Shown piece after piece: positions 16,321-25,154 of a stretch of DNA of 64,000 nucleotides (positions are counted from its first letter, which is position 1; the number at the start of each line of letters is the position of its first letter). Below the pieces are notes generated by a model. It worked only from the letters and a program-made list of their open reading frames with translations. It was not told where the DNA came from and did not search any database. Both the position numbers and the translations under genes were made by a program. This stretch comes from DASUPK01 sp963815665 (GTDB lineage: Bacteria; Actinomycetota; Thermoleophilia; Solirubrobacterales; 70-9): positions 62,001 through 126,000 of the forward strand of contig CAWFHN010000006.1 in NCBI GenBank assembly GCA_963815665.1, written 5' to 3'.

Positions 16321-17153
16321 TGGGCTGGACCGTCGACCCCGGTCCGATCGTCTCCGTGACGGTCGTCGGGGCGGCCTACCTCATCCGGGTCCGGAACCTG
16401 CGCCGGTCCGGTCGCCCCACGCCCGCGCTGCGCCAGGCGAGCTTCTACCTCGGCCTGCTCATCGTGCTGGCCGCCCTGATCTCGCCGATCGACGCGATCG
16501 GCGAGAGCCGCGCCTTCTACGTCCACATGGTCCAGCACCTGATGCTCGGCGACCTGGCCCCTCTCGCTCTCGTCATCGGCCTCACCGGCGCGATCCTGCG
16601 GCCTGTGCTGGCGCTGCCGCTGGTCGGCCGCCTCCGGGTGCTCGCGCATCCGCTCGTGGCGCTGCCGCTCTGGGCGATCGCCTTTTACGCCTGGCACGTG
16701 CCCGGGCTCTACCAGGCCGCGCTCGAGCATCCGGCCGTTCACGTTCTCGAGCATCTCTCCTTCTTCTCGACCGGCCTGTTGATGTGGGCCGTCGTGGTCG
16801 AGCCGCTTCCCGGCCCGGCCTGGTTCGGCGCCGGGGCGAAGGCGGCGTACGTGCTCGTGGTGAGGACGCTCGGAGCCGTGCTCGCCACCATCTTCATCTG
16901 GGCCGGCCAGCCGCTCTACCCCGGCTACGCGGCCGGCGAGCGGATCTGGGGGATCTCGCCACTCACCGATCAGACCATCGGCGGGGCGATCATGTTCATC
17001 GAGGGAGCCACGATCACCCTGATCGTCTTCGCCTGGCTGTTCCTGCGCTGGGCGCGCGAGTCGGAGCTGCATCAGTCCCTGCTCGACGCCGGACACGAAC
17101 CGGTGCCTGCCTCACGGGCCGCGCGCTACGGGCGCCGCCGCCTCAGCCCGTAG
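16320..17153 (+). CDS. ctaG: Cytochrome c oxidase assembly protein CtaG (caa3 type)
   Basis: The 277-residue protein has about seven hydrophobic helices and the CtaG_caa3 family signatures: FYVHMVQHLMLGDLAPL near residue 66, YAWHVPGLYQAAL near 122 and VLEHLSFFSTGLLMW near 141. The histidines in these helices are conserved, and copper delivery to the oxidase is the proposed role. It points at the 3' end of the oxidase/reductase operon, overlapping qcrB by 42 bases in convergent orientation. Its coupling to an SDR gene by TGATG is unexplained. Confidence 0.88.
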   Translation: MGWTVDPGPIVSVTVVGAAYLIRVRNLRRSGRPTPALRQASFYLGLLIVLAALISPIDAIGESRAFYVHMVQHLMLGDLAPLALVIGLTGAILRPVLALPLVGRLRVLAHPLVALPLWAIAFYAWHVPGLYQAALEHPAVHVLEHLSFFSTGLLMWAVVVEPLPGPAWFGAGAKAAYVLVVRTLGAVLATIFIWAGQPLYPGYAAGERIWGISPLTDQTIGGAIMFIEGATITLIVFAWLFLRWARESELHQSLLDAGHEPVPASRAARYGRRRLSP

Positions 17154-18491
17154 GGCTTCCTTCTCCGCCTGCTCGCGGTCGGCATCGATCTCCTCGATCT
17201 CCTGCAGGCTCAGGCAAATCCGCCAGGTGACGAGCAGGACCACGACCGGGAGCACCCAGATCGCGATCCGGTACGCCCAGATCTGGCCGACGTAAGAGAT
17301 CCCGAGCAGGACGTAGACCCGATCGGCTGACCCGGTCATGAAGATCAGGATCACCCAGGTCAGGAAGGCCGTACCGATCGCGGTGCGCCACGGACGGTCG
17401 CGCGGCCGCTCGAGCACGTTGTGGAAGGCGTAGTCGCCCGTGACCCGCCGCTCGAGCCAGGGCCAGGAGAGCAGGGCCCCCACCACGATCAGCGGGAACA
17501 GCGCTCCTCCCCAGAACGGGTTCGGAACGACGGTCCGGTTCGCGATCACCAGGTCGAAGTGCGGCACCAGTCGCAGCGCTCCGATCAGCCATCCGAGATA
17601 CCAGTCGGGCTGGGCGCCGTTCGTGCCCTGGCCGACGTGGTACGGGCCCCAGAGCCAGACCGGGTTGATCTGCACGAGCGCCCCGAGCAGCACCAGGACC
17701 GCAGCGACGGAGAAGAACAGCCCGAGCGATCGGGGAGCCTGCCCCGGGAACGTCGGGACTCCGATCAGCTTGCGCTCGGTGCGCGGGGGTCCGGTCGAGA
17801 ACTGGGTGTGGTGTCGGGAGGCGACCAGGGCGAGGTGCACCGCCATCAGCGTGGCGATGATCACCGGGAAGATAAGGACGTGGGCGATGTACATGCGCGA
17901 CCAGAAGTCCGGTGCGCCCGGGAACTGCCCTCCCCAGATCAGCAGACCGAGATTCGCCCCGATGAAGGGAATCGATAGCGCGACCGCGTATCCGATCGCG
18001 AGGCCCATGCCGGAGAGCAGGTCATCGACCAGCGAGTAGCCGAGGTAGCCCTCGAGCAGGGTGAGGAACAGCATCAGCACCCCGATGACATAGGTCAGCT
18101 CCCTCGGCTTGCGATAGGCCCCGGTGAAGAAGACCCGAACGACGTGCAGCACGATCGCGGCGACGAAGATGTCGGCGGCCCAGTGATGCGTCTGGCGGAT
18201 CAGGAGGCCCGCCTTGACGTCGAAGGAGAGATGGATGACCGACTTGTAGGCCTCGGTCATCTGCTGCCCTCGAAGGGGTGCATAGCTGCCGTGGTAGGTG
18301 GTCACGGCGGTGCTCGGCTCGAAGAACAGGGTGAGGTAGATGCCGGTGGCGACGAGGACGACGAACGCGTATAGAGCCACCTCGCCGAGCAGGAACGACC
18401 AGTGATCGGGGAAGACGTAGCGGAGGGTCTTGCGGACGAAGGGCACGGCGCCGGTCCGCTCCTCGAGGAACCTGACCAGGCTGCGAATCAC
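17112..18491 (-). CDS. qcrB: Quinol:cytochrome c reductase cytochrome b subunit
   Basis: The 459-residue protein is a fused cytochrome b: RQTHHWAADIFVAAIVLHVVRVFF near residue 99 and AHVLIFPVIIATLMAVHLALV near 203 supply two His pairs for the b haems, and PDWYLGWLIGALR near 297 is the quinol-site PDWY motif. It oxidises menaquinol at the membrane and passes electrons to QcrA and QcrC. The GTG start overlaps the qcrA stop as GTGA, so it is the last gene of the respiratory operon. The C-terminus has a charged Glu/Ala-rich extension. Confidence 0.9.
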   Translation of the reverse strand: MIRSLVRFLEERTGAVPFVRKTLRYVFPDHWSFLLGEVALYAFVVLVATGIYLTLFFEPSTAVTTYHGSYAPLRGQQMTEAYKSVIHLSFDVKAGLLIRQTHHWAADIFVAAIVLHVVRVFFTGAYRKPRELTYVIGVLMLFLTLLEGYLGYSLVDDLLSGMGLAIGYAVALSIPFIGANLGLLIWGGQFPGAPDFWSRMYIAHVLIFPVIIATLMAVHLALVASRHHTQFSTGPPRTERKLIGVPTFPGQAPRSLGLFFSVAAVLVLLGALVQINPVWLWGPYHVGQGTNGAQPDWYLGWLIGALRLVPHFDLVIANRTVVPNPFWGGALFPLIVVGALLSWPWLERRVTGDYAFHNVLERPRDRPWRTAIGTAFLTWVILIFMTGSADRVYVLLGISYVGQIWAYRIAIWVLPVVVLLVTWRICLSLQEIEEIDADREQAEKEALRAEAAAPVARGP

Positions 18492-19504
18492 GACGAGCTC
18501 GGTCTCCTCGTACGGACTCCCCAGAAGGAGGGACCGACCGGGCCGGAGTAGTTGCCCGCCGCTCTCAGTCCCCGATCCGTGCCGATCTCGAGCGGGAGCT
18601 GCGGCAGGTTGCGGCCGGCCGGCCCGAAGAGGACGCTGCCGCCGTCGGCCGGGTCGAAGGTCGAGTAATGGCAGGGGCAGACCAGCGCGGGCTTCGACTC
18701 GGCCTCCGGGAAGAGCGGGTTCCGGTAGAGGCCCACGGCACAGCCCGCGTGGGTGCAGATCTTCGAGTAGGCGAGGATCCCCTCCGGGGCCCAGTCGCCG
18801 CGGCCGTCCGGGAGATGAAGGTCGCTCGGGTCGAGGCGAACCACAACCAGCGGCGAGCCGAGCTCCTCCTCCGAGGCCCCCTGCGGGTATGCGGTGTAGA
18901 AGGAGCCCTGCTCGATGTCGTCCGCCAGGTAGGGACCGCCGCGGTCGTCCACCAGCCGCCTGCCGGCCCGCCAGGGCGAGTCATAGAGAGACTCCGTGTC
19001 CAGCAACGGGCCGAGCGAGGCGGCGGGTGCGACCAGGGACAGGCCGAGCCCCCCGGCAGCGGCGGCTCCCGCTCCGGCGATCAGGCGGCGGCGGGTGATC
19101 CCGCTCCCGCTCTCGTGCACGACCTGGAGCAGCTCCTCCTCGTCCTCCTTCGCCTCGGCCGGATAGCTCTCCTCCAGGTGCTCGGTCGGGATCAGCTGCT
19201 TCGCTGAGACGATCAGCGCCGCCGCGATCAGCGCAAGGCAGGCGCCGAGCGCCAGCCCCAGGTACTGGGTGTTTGTTACGTCCGCCGCGTAGAGGACGAA
19301 GAAGGTGACCCCCGCGAGCCCGGCGCCGAGCAGAAGCAGGATCACCGACCATTCCGCCCCCGCGCTCCCCTCCCGCTCAGGCACGATCCTCTCTCGCCGG
19401 GGCCGGCGCAGGGAACGGATGAAGCCGAGCAGGACCGCGAAGGCGATCTTCGGGACGTATGCCACCCCGCGAAGCAGGGCGCGCAGGAGCCTCAGCAGCT
19501 TCAT
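18488..19504 (-). CDS. qcrA: Rieske iron-sulfur subunit of the quinol:cytochrome c reductase
   Basis: The 338-residue protein has hydrophobic segments near residues 50-70 and 78-100, then an ITRRRLIAGAG twin-arginine-like motif before a third hydrophobic stretch, the multi-helix layout of actinobacterial QcrA. The Rieske cluster motifs CTHAGCAVG and CPCHYSTFD lie near residues 240 and 265 and give the two Cys and two His ligands of the 2Fe-2S centre. ATG overlaps the cytochrome c stop as ATGA. It transfers electrons from quinol to QcrC. Confidence 0.9.
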   Translation of the reverse strand: MKLLRLLRALLRGVAYVPKIAFAVLLGFIRSLRRPRRERIVPEREGSAGAEWSVILLLLGAGLAGVTFFVLYAADVTNTQYLGLALGACLALIAAALIVSAKQLIPTEHLEESYPAEAKEDEEELLQVVHESGSGITRRRLIAGAGAAAAGGLGLSLVAPAASLGPLLDTESLYDSPWRAGRRLVDDRGGPYLADDIEQGSFYTAYPQGASEEELGSPLVVVRLDPSDLHLPDGRGDWAPEGILAYSKICTHAGCAVGLYRNPLFPEAESKPALVCPCHYSTFDPADGGSVLFGPAGRNLPQLPLEIGTDRGLRAAGNYSGPVGPSFWGVRTRRPSSS

Positions 19505-20298
19505 GTCCGCACCCTCTCTCCGATCAGCAGGCAGACGCCGACCAGCACCACCGCCGCGACCAGCCAGGCGGCGATGCCCTCCGGGACCGGCCCGATGTGC
19601 CCGATCCCGAGCCCGCCCGGGTCCGTCGGGCGCTTGGTGGCCTGTACGTAGGAGATGATCGAGTTGAGCTGCCGATCGTTGATCGCCCGTCGCGAGAAGC
19701 TCGGCATCAGGTAGGGACCGATCCGCACGGCCTCGGCGATCTGGGTCGGCGAGGCGTGCTGGAGCACCGGCACCCGCGCGTCGGTCACGTATCCCCCCTG
19801 CCCCGCGATCTGGTGGCAACCGGCGCAGTGATCGGTGAACAGCTCCATCCCCCGCGAGACGTCGCCGGTGTTCGGACGGGGATGCGGGATCGCCGGGCCG
19901 CTGCCGAGCGAGGCGACGTACCGCGTGAGCGCGGCGATCTCGCGATCGCTGAAGTCGGGCCGCCCACGCTCGGGCTCCTCGCCCGGGTGCGAGATGGGCA
20001 TGCGACCGGTGCGCAGGTAGAAGTCCGCTGCCTGGGCGCCCGCCCCCTGCAGGTCGGGGCCCGCCCCCTGAACGTTCCCGGCGCCCTGGACCGGGTTCGA
20101 CGTGCTGATCCCGCGGCCGTCGATGCCGTGACAGCTGGCGCAGTTCGCCGCAAAGAGCTCCGAGCCCAGCTGCAACGGCGTCTTGCTCGCCTGGTTCGGC
20201 GGGTGCACGATCCCGCTCGGCGGCTGGGCATAGGCGACGATCGCGAAGGCGAGCATCGCCAGCGCCGGTACCACGATGATCAGCCGGCGCCCCCTCAT
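19501..20298 (-). CDS. qcrC: Di-haem cytochrome c subunit of the quinol:cytochrome c reductase
   Basis: The 265-residue protein begins with a signal-anchor helix, carries two CxxCH haem-attachment motifs (CASCH near residue 53 and CAGCH near 150) and ends with a second hydrophobic helix (AAWLVAAVVLVGVCLLI). This di-haem, membrane-anchored layout is the actinobacterial QcrC type, which replaces soluble cytochrome c in a bcc-aa3 supercomplex. The start overlaps the preceding gene as ATGA. The adjoining oxidase subunit II has its own haem domain, so three c-type haems are available between the two complexes. Confidence 0.88.
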   Translation of the reverse strand: MRGRRLIIVVPALAMLAFAIVAYAQPPSGIVHPPNQASKTPLQLGSELFAANCASCHGIDGRGISTSNPVQGAGNVQGAGPDLQGAGAQAADFYLRTGRMPISHPGEEPERGRPDFSDREIAALTRYVASLGSGPAIPHPRPNTGDVSRGMELFTDHCAGCHQIAGQGGYVTDARVPVLQHASPTQIAEAVRIGPYLMPSFSRRAINDRQLNSIISYVQATKRPTDPGGLGIGHIGPVPEGIAAWLVAAVVLVGVCLLIGERVRT

Positions 20299-20678
20299 GA
20301 CTGCACGCAGCTGTGGATGACGGCGCCGATCCCGTTGAGCAGGATGATCGCCAGGAAGATCGGCGCGATCGCCAACCCGACCGCGGCGAAGAAGCGCGTG
20401 CGGCCGCTCGGTGGGTCGGCGTCGAGGTCGGCGCCCTGCGTGGCACGGAAGAACCCCACGGCGACGTAGCCGGCGCCTAGGGCCATGGCGGTCGCCAGCA
20501 CGGTGAGGACGATCGTCCAGGCGTCCACCGAGATCCCCCAGCGATCTCCCGCGACGCTGCACTTCGCCTCCGTCACCCAGTACGAGATCCCGAACTGCGT
20601 GGCCCAGGCACCGGGCGCGCCGAGCACCGAGAACCAGAGCAACGGCGAGACGGGTGATCTGGGGACGCCGACCTTCAT
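20295..20678 (-). CDS. Small membrane protein inside the cta-qcr operon (unnamed)
   Basis: The 127-residue protein has about three hydrophobic segments: LLWFSVLGAPGAWATQFGI near residues 13-31, TIVLTVLATAMALGAGYVAVG near 55-75 and FFAAVGLAIAPIFLAIILL near 96-114. A Cys occurs near each side of the membrane (EAKC and SCVQS). I do not recognise a named family. It lies between ctaE and the cytochrome c gene with ATGA overlaps at both ends, so it is made in step with the respiratory subunits. An accessory oxidase subunit or assembly factor is the simplest reading. Confidence 0.7.
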   Translation of the reverse strand: MKVGVPRSPVSPLLWFSVLGAPGAWATQFGISYWVTEAKCSVAGDRWGISVDAWTIVLTVLATAMALGAGYVAVGFFRATQGADLDADPPSGRTRFFAAVGLAIAPIFLAIILLNGIGAVIHSCVQS

Positions 20679-21295
20679 AGGGACGGATAGATCTGCGTGA
20701 ACACCACCGCAACCCCCATCGCGGCGACGAAGTAGGTGTAGTACGCGATGACCCTGAGGCCGATCAGCCGGTAGTTGGTGAGACCGAAGGCGAGCGCGCC
20801 GAGGAGCCAGGCATCGAGGACAAGGGCGACCGCGACGTGCGCGTGGTGAATGCCGAGGAGCGTGAAGTAGATGGACCCGTAGGCGCCGGAGCTCGGCGTG
20901 AAGCGGTGGTAGTCGTCGGCGAACAGGTTGATCTGCAGGCCCAGATAGGTCGCCTGAATCGCAGTCGCCGCCGCGACCAGCCACCAGGCGAGGCGGCGAC
21001 GCGCCGACCGGGCCGCGCGCACGGCGGCCGCCATCGGGATCGTCGAGCCGACGAGCATCCCGGTGAAGACGAGTGGCAGCGTCACCGACGGCTTGGGGAT
21101 CCCGGACGGCGGCCATTCGTCGGCCCGGAAGCGCAGGTAGAAGTACGTTGCGATCAGCGAGGCGAACAGGGTGAACTCGGTGGCGATCACCAGGGCGATC
21201 GCCCAGATCCCCCGAGGCAGGGTGCGCCGCTGCCGCTCGACGGCTGCGGCCGCCGGGCTCGTCGTCGCCTCCATGCTGCGCGGGATCTCGCTCAT
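20675..21295 (-). CDS. ctaE: Cytochrome c oxidase subunit III
   Basis: The 206-residue protein has five hydrophobic segments as in short bacterial subunit III. ATEFTLFASLIATYFYLRFR near residue 38 and LGIHHAHVAVALVLDAWLLG near 149 match the HCO subunit III family. It is a structural subunit that stabilises the proton-pumping core. The start overlaps the ctaD stop (TGATG) and its own stop overlaps the next gene (ATGA). Confidence 0.88.
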   Translation of the reverse strand: MSEIPRSMEATTSPAAAAVERQRRTLPRGIWAIALVIATEFTLFASLIATYFYLRFRADEWPPSGIPKPSVTLPLVFTGMLVGSTIPMAAAVRAARSARRRLAWWLVAAATAIQATYLGLQINLFADDYHRFTPSSGAYGSIYFTLLGIHHAHVAVALVLDAWLLGALAFGLTNYRLIGLRVIAYYTYFVAAMGVAVVFTQIYPSL

Positions 21296-23199
21296 CACGC
21301 CTCCTGCGGCTCCTTCCCGTGCCACGCCGCGAGCACGCAGAGACAGGCGAGCAGGAAGACCCCGGCGACGATCCAGAGCTTCAGCAGCAGGAAGGCGAAG
21401 ATCCCCGCCATCGCGACCGCCAGCACGGGTGGCCAGACCGAGTCGGAGGGCATGGTCAGGACCTCGTCCGCATCGGCGTCGACCGCCGTGCTCGAGGGCG
21501 TCTCGTGCCCTCGCTCCAGGACCCTCTTGCCCCTCTCGAGGTTGCGCGCGTCCTCCTCCCGGTCGTCGCGGTCCCACATCGCGTACGGACTCGAGACCTT
21601 GGGGATGACCGGGAAGTTGTAGTCCGGCGGCGGCGAGGTGGTGGACCATTCCAGGGTGTCCCCGCCGAAGGGATCGTTCCCGGCCACCTCGCCCTTGAAG
21701 AGGCTCACGGCCAGGTTGATCACCACCATCAGGAGACCGATGGCGAGCAGGTAGGCGCCGAGCGTCTCGATCAGGTTGAGTCCGCTCCACCCCAGGTCGC
21801 CCGAGTACGTGTAGTTACGACGCGGCATCCCGAGCAGCCCCACGATGTGCATCGGGAAGAAGGTCAGGTTCATCCCGGCGAACGTGGTCCAGAAGCTCGC
21901 CTGACCCCAGCGCTCGTAGTACATCCGCCCCGTGACCTTCGGGAACCAGTAGTACATCCCGCCCAGAATCGGGAAGACGGCCGCGCCGAAGATCACGTAG
22001 TGGAAGTGAGCCACCACGAAGTAGGTGTCGGTGAGCTGCTGGTCGACCGGGATCGCGGCGAACATCACGCCCGAGAGCCCACCGAGGATGAACAGGACGA
22101 TGAACCCGATGATCCAGAGCAGCGGCGTCTTGAACCGAGGCGTCCCGGTGACGATGGTCGCGATCCAGGCGAACAGCTGGATGCCGCTCGGGATCACGAT
22201 GATCAGGCTGGCCGCGGCGAAGTAGATCGTCGTCGCCGTCGATAAGCCGACGGCGAACATGTGGTGGACCCAGACGCCGAAGCCGATGAAGGCGACCAGG
22301 ATCTCGGCCAGGGCGACGAGCGGGAAGGCCACCATCCGGCGGCGGACGAAGGTGGGGATGATCGCCGTGGCTATCCCGAAGGCGGGCAGGATGATGATGT
22401 AGACCTCGGGATGGCCGAAGATCCAGAAGAGGTTCTGCCAGAGGATCGGATCACCCCCCGCCGCCACGTCGTAGAAGTGGAAACCCAGCATCCGCTGGAG
22501 CTCGAGCATGAGCAGGGCGCAGGTCAGCGGTGGCAGCGCGAAGACCAGCGCGAAGGACACCGCCAGGAAGGCGAAGCAGAACAGCGGCATCCGGTTGAGG
22601 GACATCCCCGGCGCCCGCAGGTTGAAGATGGTCACGATGAAGTTGATCGCCGCCGCCGTCGTCGAGATCGCGTTGAAGATCAGGCCGAGCGCGTAGAAGT
22701 CGATTCCCGGCCCCGGGCTGTAGGCCTTGGACGCGAGCGGCACGTAGTCGAACCAGCCTGCACTGGGCGCGTTGCCTGAGGCCAGCCCGATGTAGATGAA
22801 GATCCCCGAGCAGAGATAGATCCAGTACGAGAGGGCGTTCAGGCGCGGGAAGGCCATGTCCCGCGCCCCGATCATCAGCGGCAGCAGGTAGTTCCCGAAG
22901 GCCCCCGTGGACATCGGGATCACGAACAGGAAGATCATCGTGATCCCGTGCATCGTCATCGCCTCGTTGAAGGCGTTCGGGCTGAGGACGGTCGCGTTCG
23001 GCCCCGCAAGCTGGGTGCGAATCAGCAGAGCCTCCACTCCTCCCGCACCGAAGAAGGCGAGCGCCGTGAAGAAATAGAGGATCCCGATTCGCTTGTGGTC
23101 GGTGGTGGTGAGCCAGCCCACCAGGCCGGAGCGCTCCCGCCAGATGCGCCCGAGGCGGTCGAGCCGCTCGCCCGCGACCGGTTGTGCGGCGGCCTCCAT
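21295..23199 (-). CDS. ctaD: Cytochrome c oxidase subunit I, with extra C-terminal helices
   Basis: The 634-residue protein is the haem-copper catalytic subunit. It begins LTTTDHKRIGILY and contains IFGHPEVYIIILPAFG near residue 263 (Glu of the D channel and a CuB His/Tyr pair), VWVHHMFAVG (CuB histidines) and VVAHFHYVIFGA near 395 (haem ligands). It is an A-type oxidase. After about residue 560 there is a linker and two further hydrophobic segments ending in AAWHGKEPQEA, which look like a fused subunit IV. It starts directly after the ctaC stop (no gap). Confidence 0.9.
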   Translation of the reverse strand: MEAAAQPVAGERLDRLGRIWRERSGLVGWLTTTDHKRIGILYFFTALAFFGAGGVEALLIRTQLAGPNATVLSPNAFNEAMTMHGITMIFLFVIPMSTGAFGNYLLPLMIGARDMAFPRLNALSYWIYLCSGIFIYIGLASGNAPSAGWFDYVPLASKAYSPGPGIDFYALGLIFNAISTTAAAINFIVTIFNLRAPGMSLNRMPLFCFAFLAVSFALVFALPPLTCALLMLELQRMLGFHFYDVAAGGDPILWQNLFWIFGHPEVYIIILPAFGIATAIIPTFVRRRMVAFPLVALAEILVAFIGFGVWVHHMFAVGLSTATTIYFAAASLIIVIPSGIQLFAWIATIVTGTPRFKTPLLWIIGFIVLFILGGLSGVMFAAIPVDQQLTDTYFVVAHFHYVIFGAAVFPILGGMYYWFPKVTGRMYYERWGQASFWTTFAGMNLTFFPMHIVGLLGMPRRNYTYSGDLGWSGLNLIETLGAYLLAIGLLMVVINLAVSLFKGEVAGNDPFGGDTLEWSTTSPPPDYNFPVIPKVSSPYAMWDRDDREEDARNLERGKRVLERGHETPSSTAVDADADEVLTMPSDSVWPPVLAVAMAGIFAFLLLKLWIVAGVFLLACLCVLAAWHGKEPQEA

Positions 23200-24270
23200 C
23201 TAGTCGAGGCTCCTCAGATAGGTGACGATCGCGTCGATCTGCTCCGGGCTCAGGTTGAGCTGCGGCATCTTGTTGCCCGGCTTCGCGTGCTGCGGATCGC
23301 GGATCCAGCTGGTGAGCCCCGCCCGGTCGTTCGTGACGGTGAGCGCGGCGATCGTCGCCCGGCTCGCCAGATGGGTCAGGTCGGGACCGATCTGCCCCTG
23401 CGCCGGCGTACCCCGGATCGTGTGGCAGCTCGCGCACTGGTCGGACATGAACTGCTGCTGGCCGGTCCGTTCAGCCGGTGTGGCGGGCGGCGGCGCCTTA
23501 CTCGCCATGTTCTGCAGCCAGGCCTGGAACTTCGCCGGCTGCTCCGCGATCACCTCGAACGCCATATGGGCGTGCTGGAGGCCGCAGAACTCCGCGCACT
23601 GTCCCCGATAGGTCCCGGGCGAGTCCGCGTAGAGGAGCATCCGGTTGTTGCGGCCCGGGATCAGGTCGATCTTCCGGTTGAGCGCCGGGACCCAGAACGA
23701 ATGGATCACGTCATCGGTGTTGCCGATCAGGTTGATCCGCGTCCCGGCCGGGATGTGGATCTCGTTCGCGGTGACGGCCGTCGTCCCCGGGTAGTGGACC
23801 TCCCACCACCACTGATGGCCGGTCACCTCGATCGACATCGAGGTCGATCCGATGCTCGGCGGCTCGGTCTTGCCGATCACGTAGACGTCCGAGACGAAGA
23901 AGACCGCCACCAGGACGACGACCGGAATCGCCATCCCGAAGAGCACCACCAGCTTCGTCTCGAGGCGGCCGTTGGCCTTTCCCTTGACGAAGGGAAGGCC
24001 GGGCTCGGAGCGCCGCACCCAGGCGAGCACCAGCATCCCGACCGCGCCGAAGAAGAAGATCGAGGCGACGCCGACCAGCCACCAGAACAGCGTCCGGATG
24101 TCGTGCGAGGGCGGGCTGTGGGGGTCGAGGGTCGACTGCTTGCCACAGCCTGCGAGGCCGATGGAGAGCACGAACAGCGCCGCCGGCGTGCAGCGATGCT
24201 GTGCTTCGCCCCACTTCGATGTCGCCCGCGATCTCAAGTCGTGTGACCGCCCACCCATGAGAGGACGCAT
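23200..24270 (-). CDS. ctaC: Cytochrome c oxidase subunit II with fused cytochrome c domain (caa3 type)
   Basis: A lipoprotein-type signal (LSIGLAGC) is followed by two membrane helices and a cupredoxin domain with GHQWWWEVHYPG near residue 150, HSFWVP, and the CuA motif CAEFCGLQHAHM near 228. A C-terminal haem-c domain with CASCH near 281 and NKMPQLNLSPEQ follows. This is the caa3 arrangement, accepting electrons from QcrC and passing them to CtaD. The start is uncertain: ATG at 24270 or 24258, neither with a strong ribosome-binding site. It heads the seven-gene operon; its upstream region is shared with a small plus-strand membrane protein. Confidence 0.9.
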   Translation of the reverse strand: MRPLMGGRSHDLRSRATSKWGEAQHRCTPAALFVLSIGLAGCGKQSTLDPHSPPSHDIRTLFWWLVGVASIFFFGAVGMLVLAWVRRSEPGLPFVKGKANGRLETKLVVLFGMAIPVVVLVAVFFVSDVYVIGKTEPPSIGSTSMSIEVTGHQWWWEVHYPGTTAVTANEIHIPAGTRINLIGNTDDVIHSFWVPALNRKIDLIPGRNNRMLLYADSPGTYRGQCAEFCGLQHAHMAFEVIAEQPAKFQAWLQNMASKAPPPATPAERTGQQQFMSDQCASCHTIRGTPAQGQIGPDLTHLASRATIAALTVTNDRAGLTSWIRDPQHAKPGNKMPQLNLSPEQIDAIVTYLRSLD

Positions 24271-24395
24271 CTCGTTGGCTACCCGTCGTGAAAAACGAGC
24301 AAACCGAACGCGGTCAGACGAAGCGGGTGACGCGCGGCGCAGCCCGCCGCCGCGCGGACCGTTTGTGCGGTTCCTGGTGGGGTATCGAAAGTGGC

Positions 24396-24527
24396 ATGAA
24401 CCTCTCGCTACTCCTGATCGTGATCGGAATCGTCCTTGCCATCCTCGTCAATTACGGGCTTGGCATCGCCTGCATCCTGATCGGGCTCGTCCTGCTGATC
24501 TGGCCGAGGCTGCGGACTTCCATCTGA
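24396..24527 (+). CDS. Very small membrane protein (43 residues)
   Basis: ATG at 24396 opens a 43-residue protein that is nearly all hydrophobic: two short helices separated by a VNYGLG turn, ending WPRLRTSI. Similar tiny proteins with this turn and a basic C-terminus are common in high-GC actinomycetes, but I know no function. A longer in-frame start at 24288 would add an Arg-rich stretch and is less likely. It is divergent from ctaC and followed 24 bases later by a metallophosphoesterase gene. Confidence 0.6.
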   Translation: MNLSLLLIVIGIVLAILVNYGLGIACILIGLVLLIWPRLRTSI

Positions 24528-24551
24528 GCGTTGGCGCTATGTTCGCGGGCC

Positions 24552-25154
24552 GTGAAGCTGCTCGCGTTCAGCGACCTGCATCGCGATCTCGGTCAGGCTG
24601 AACGCTTGGTCGAGCGCTCCTCGCAGGCCGACGTCGTGATCGCCGCGGGCGACTTCGCCTCGGTCCATGAGGGGCTCAATGAGACGATCGGCGCCCTCAG
24701 CGCAATCTCGGCCCCGACGATCCTCGTCCCCGGCAACAACGAGACCGAGGACGCCCTGCGCTCGGCCTGCGAGGGATGGGATGCCGCCACGGTGCTGCAC
24801 GGACAGGCCACCGAGGTCGGCGGGACGCAGTTCTTCGGGCTCGGCGCCGGGATCCCGGTCACCCCCTGGGACTGGAGCTTCGACCTCGACGAGGAGCAGG
24901 CGGCCAAGCGACTCGCGGCCTGCCCCGAGGGCGCGGTGCTCGTCGTCCACTCCCCACCGAAGGGCCACTGTGACGAGTCGAGCTCCGGCGACCATCTCGG
25001 CAGCGAGGCGATCCTCGAGGCCATCGGGGCCAAGAGGCCGCCGATCGCCGTCTGCGGGCACATCCACGAATCGTGGGGAGCCGAGAGCGAGATCGGGCCC
25101 ACGCGGGTGGTGAACCTCGGGCCGTCCGGGACCGCAATAGAGTTGGGTTCATGA
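24552..25154 (+). CDS. Calcineurin-like metallophosphoesterase
   Basis: From GTG at 24552 the 200-residue protein shows the metallophosphoesterase motif series: AFSDLH (Asp8, His10), AAGDF near residue 34, PGNNE near 63, VVHSPPKGH near 134 and CGHIHES near 171, giving the two-metal site. The fold hydrolyses phosphodiesters or phosphomonoesters in the cytosol. The short single-domain form resembles YfcE-like or Icc-related small phosphoesterases. The stop overlaps the next gene's ATG (ATGA), suggesting an operon with the repeat protein that follows. Confidence 0.85.
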   Translation: MKLLAFSDLHRDLGQAERLVERSSQADVVIAAGDFASVHEGLNETIGALSAISAPTILVPGNNETEDALRSACEGWDAATVLHGQATEVGGTQFFGLGAGIPVTPWDWSFDLDEEQAAKRLAACPEGAVLVVHSPPKGHCDESSSGDHLGSEAILEAIGAKRPPIAVCGHIHESWGAESEIGPTRVVNLGPSGTAIELGS

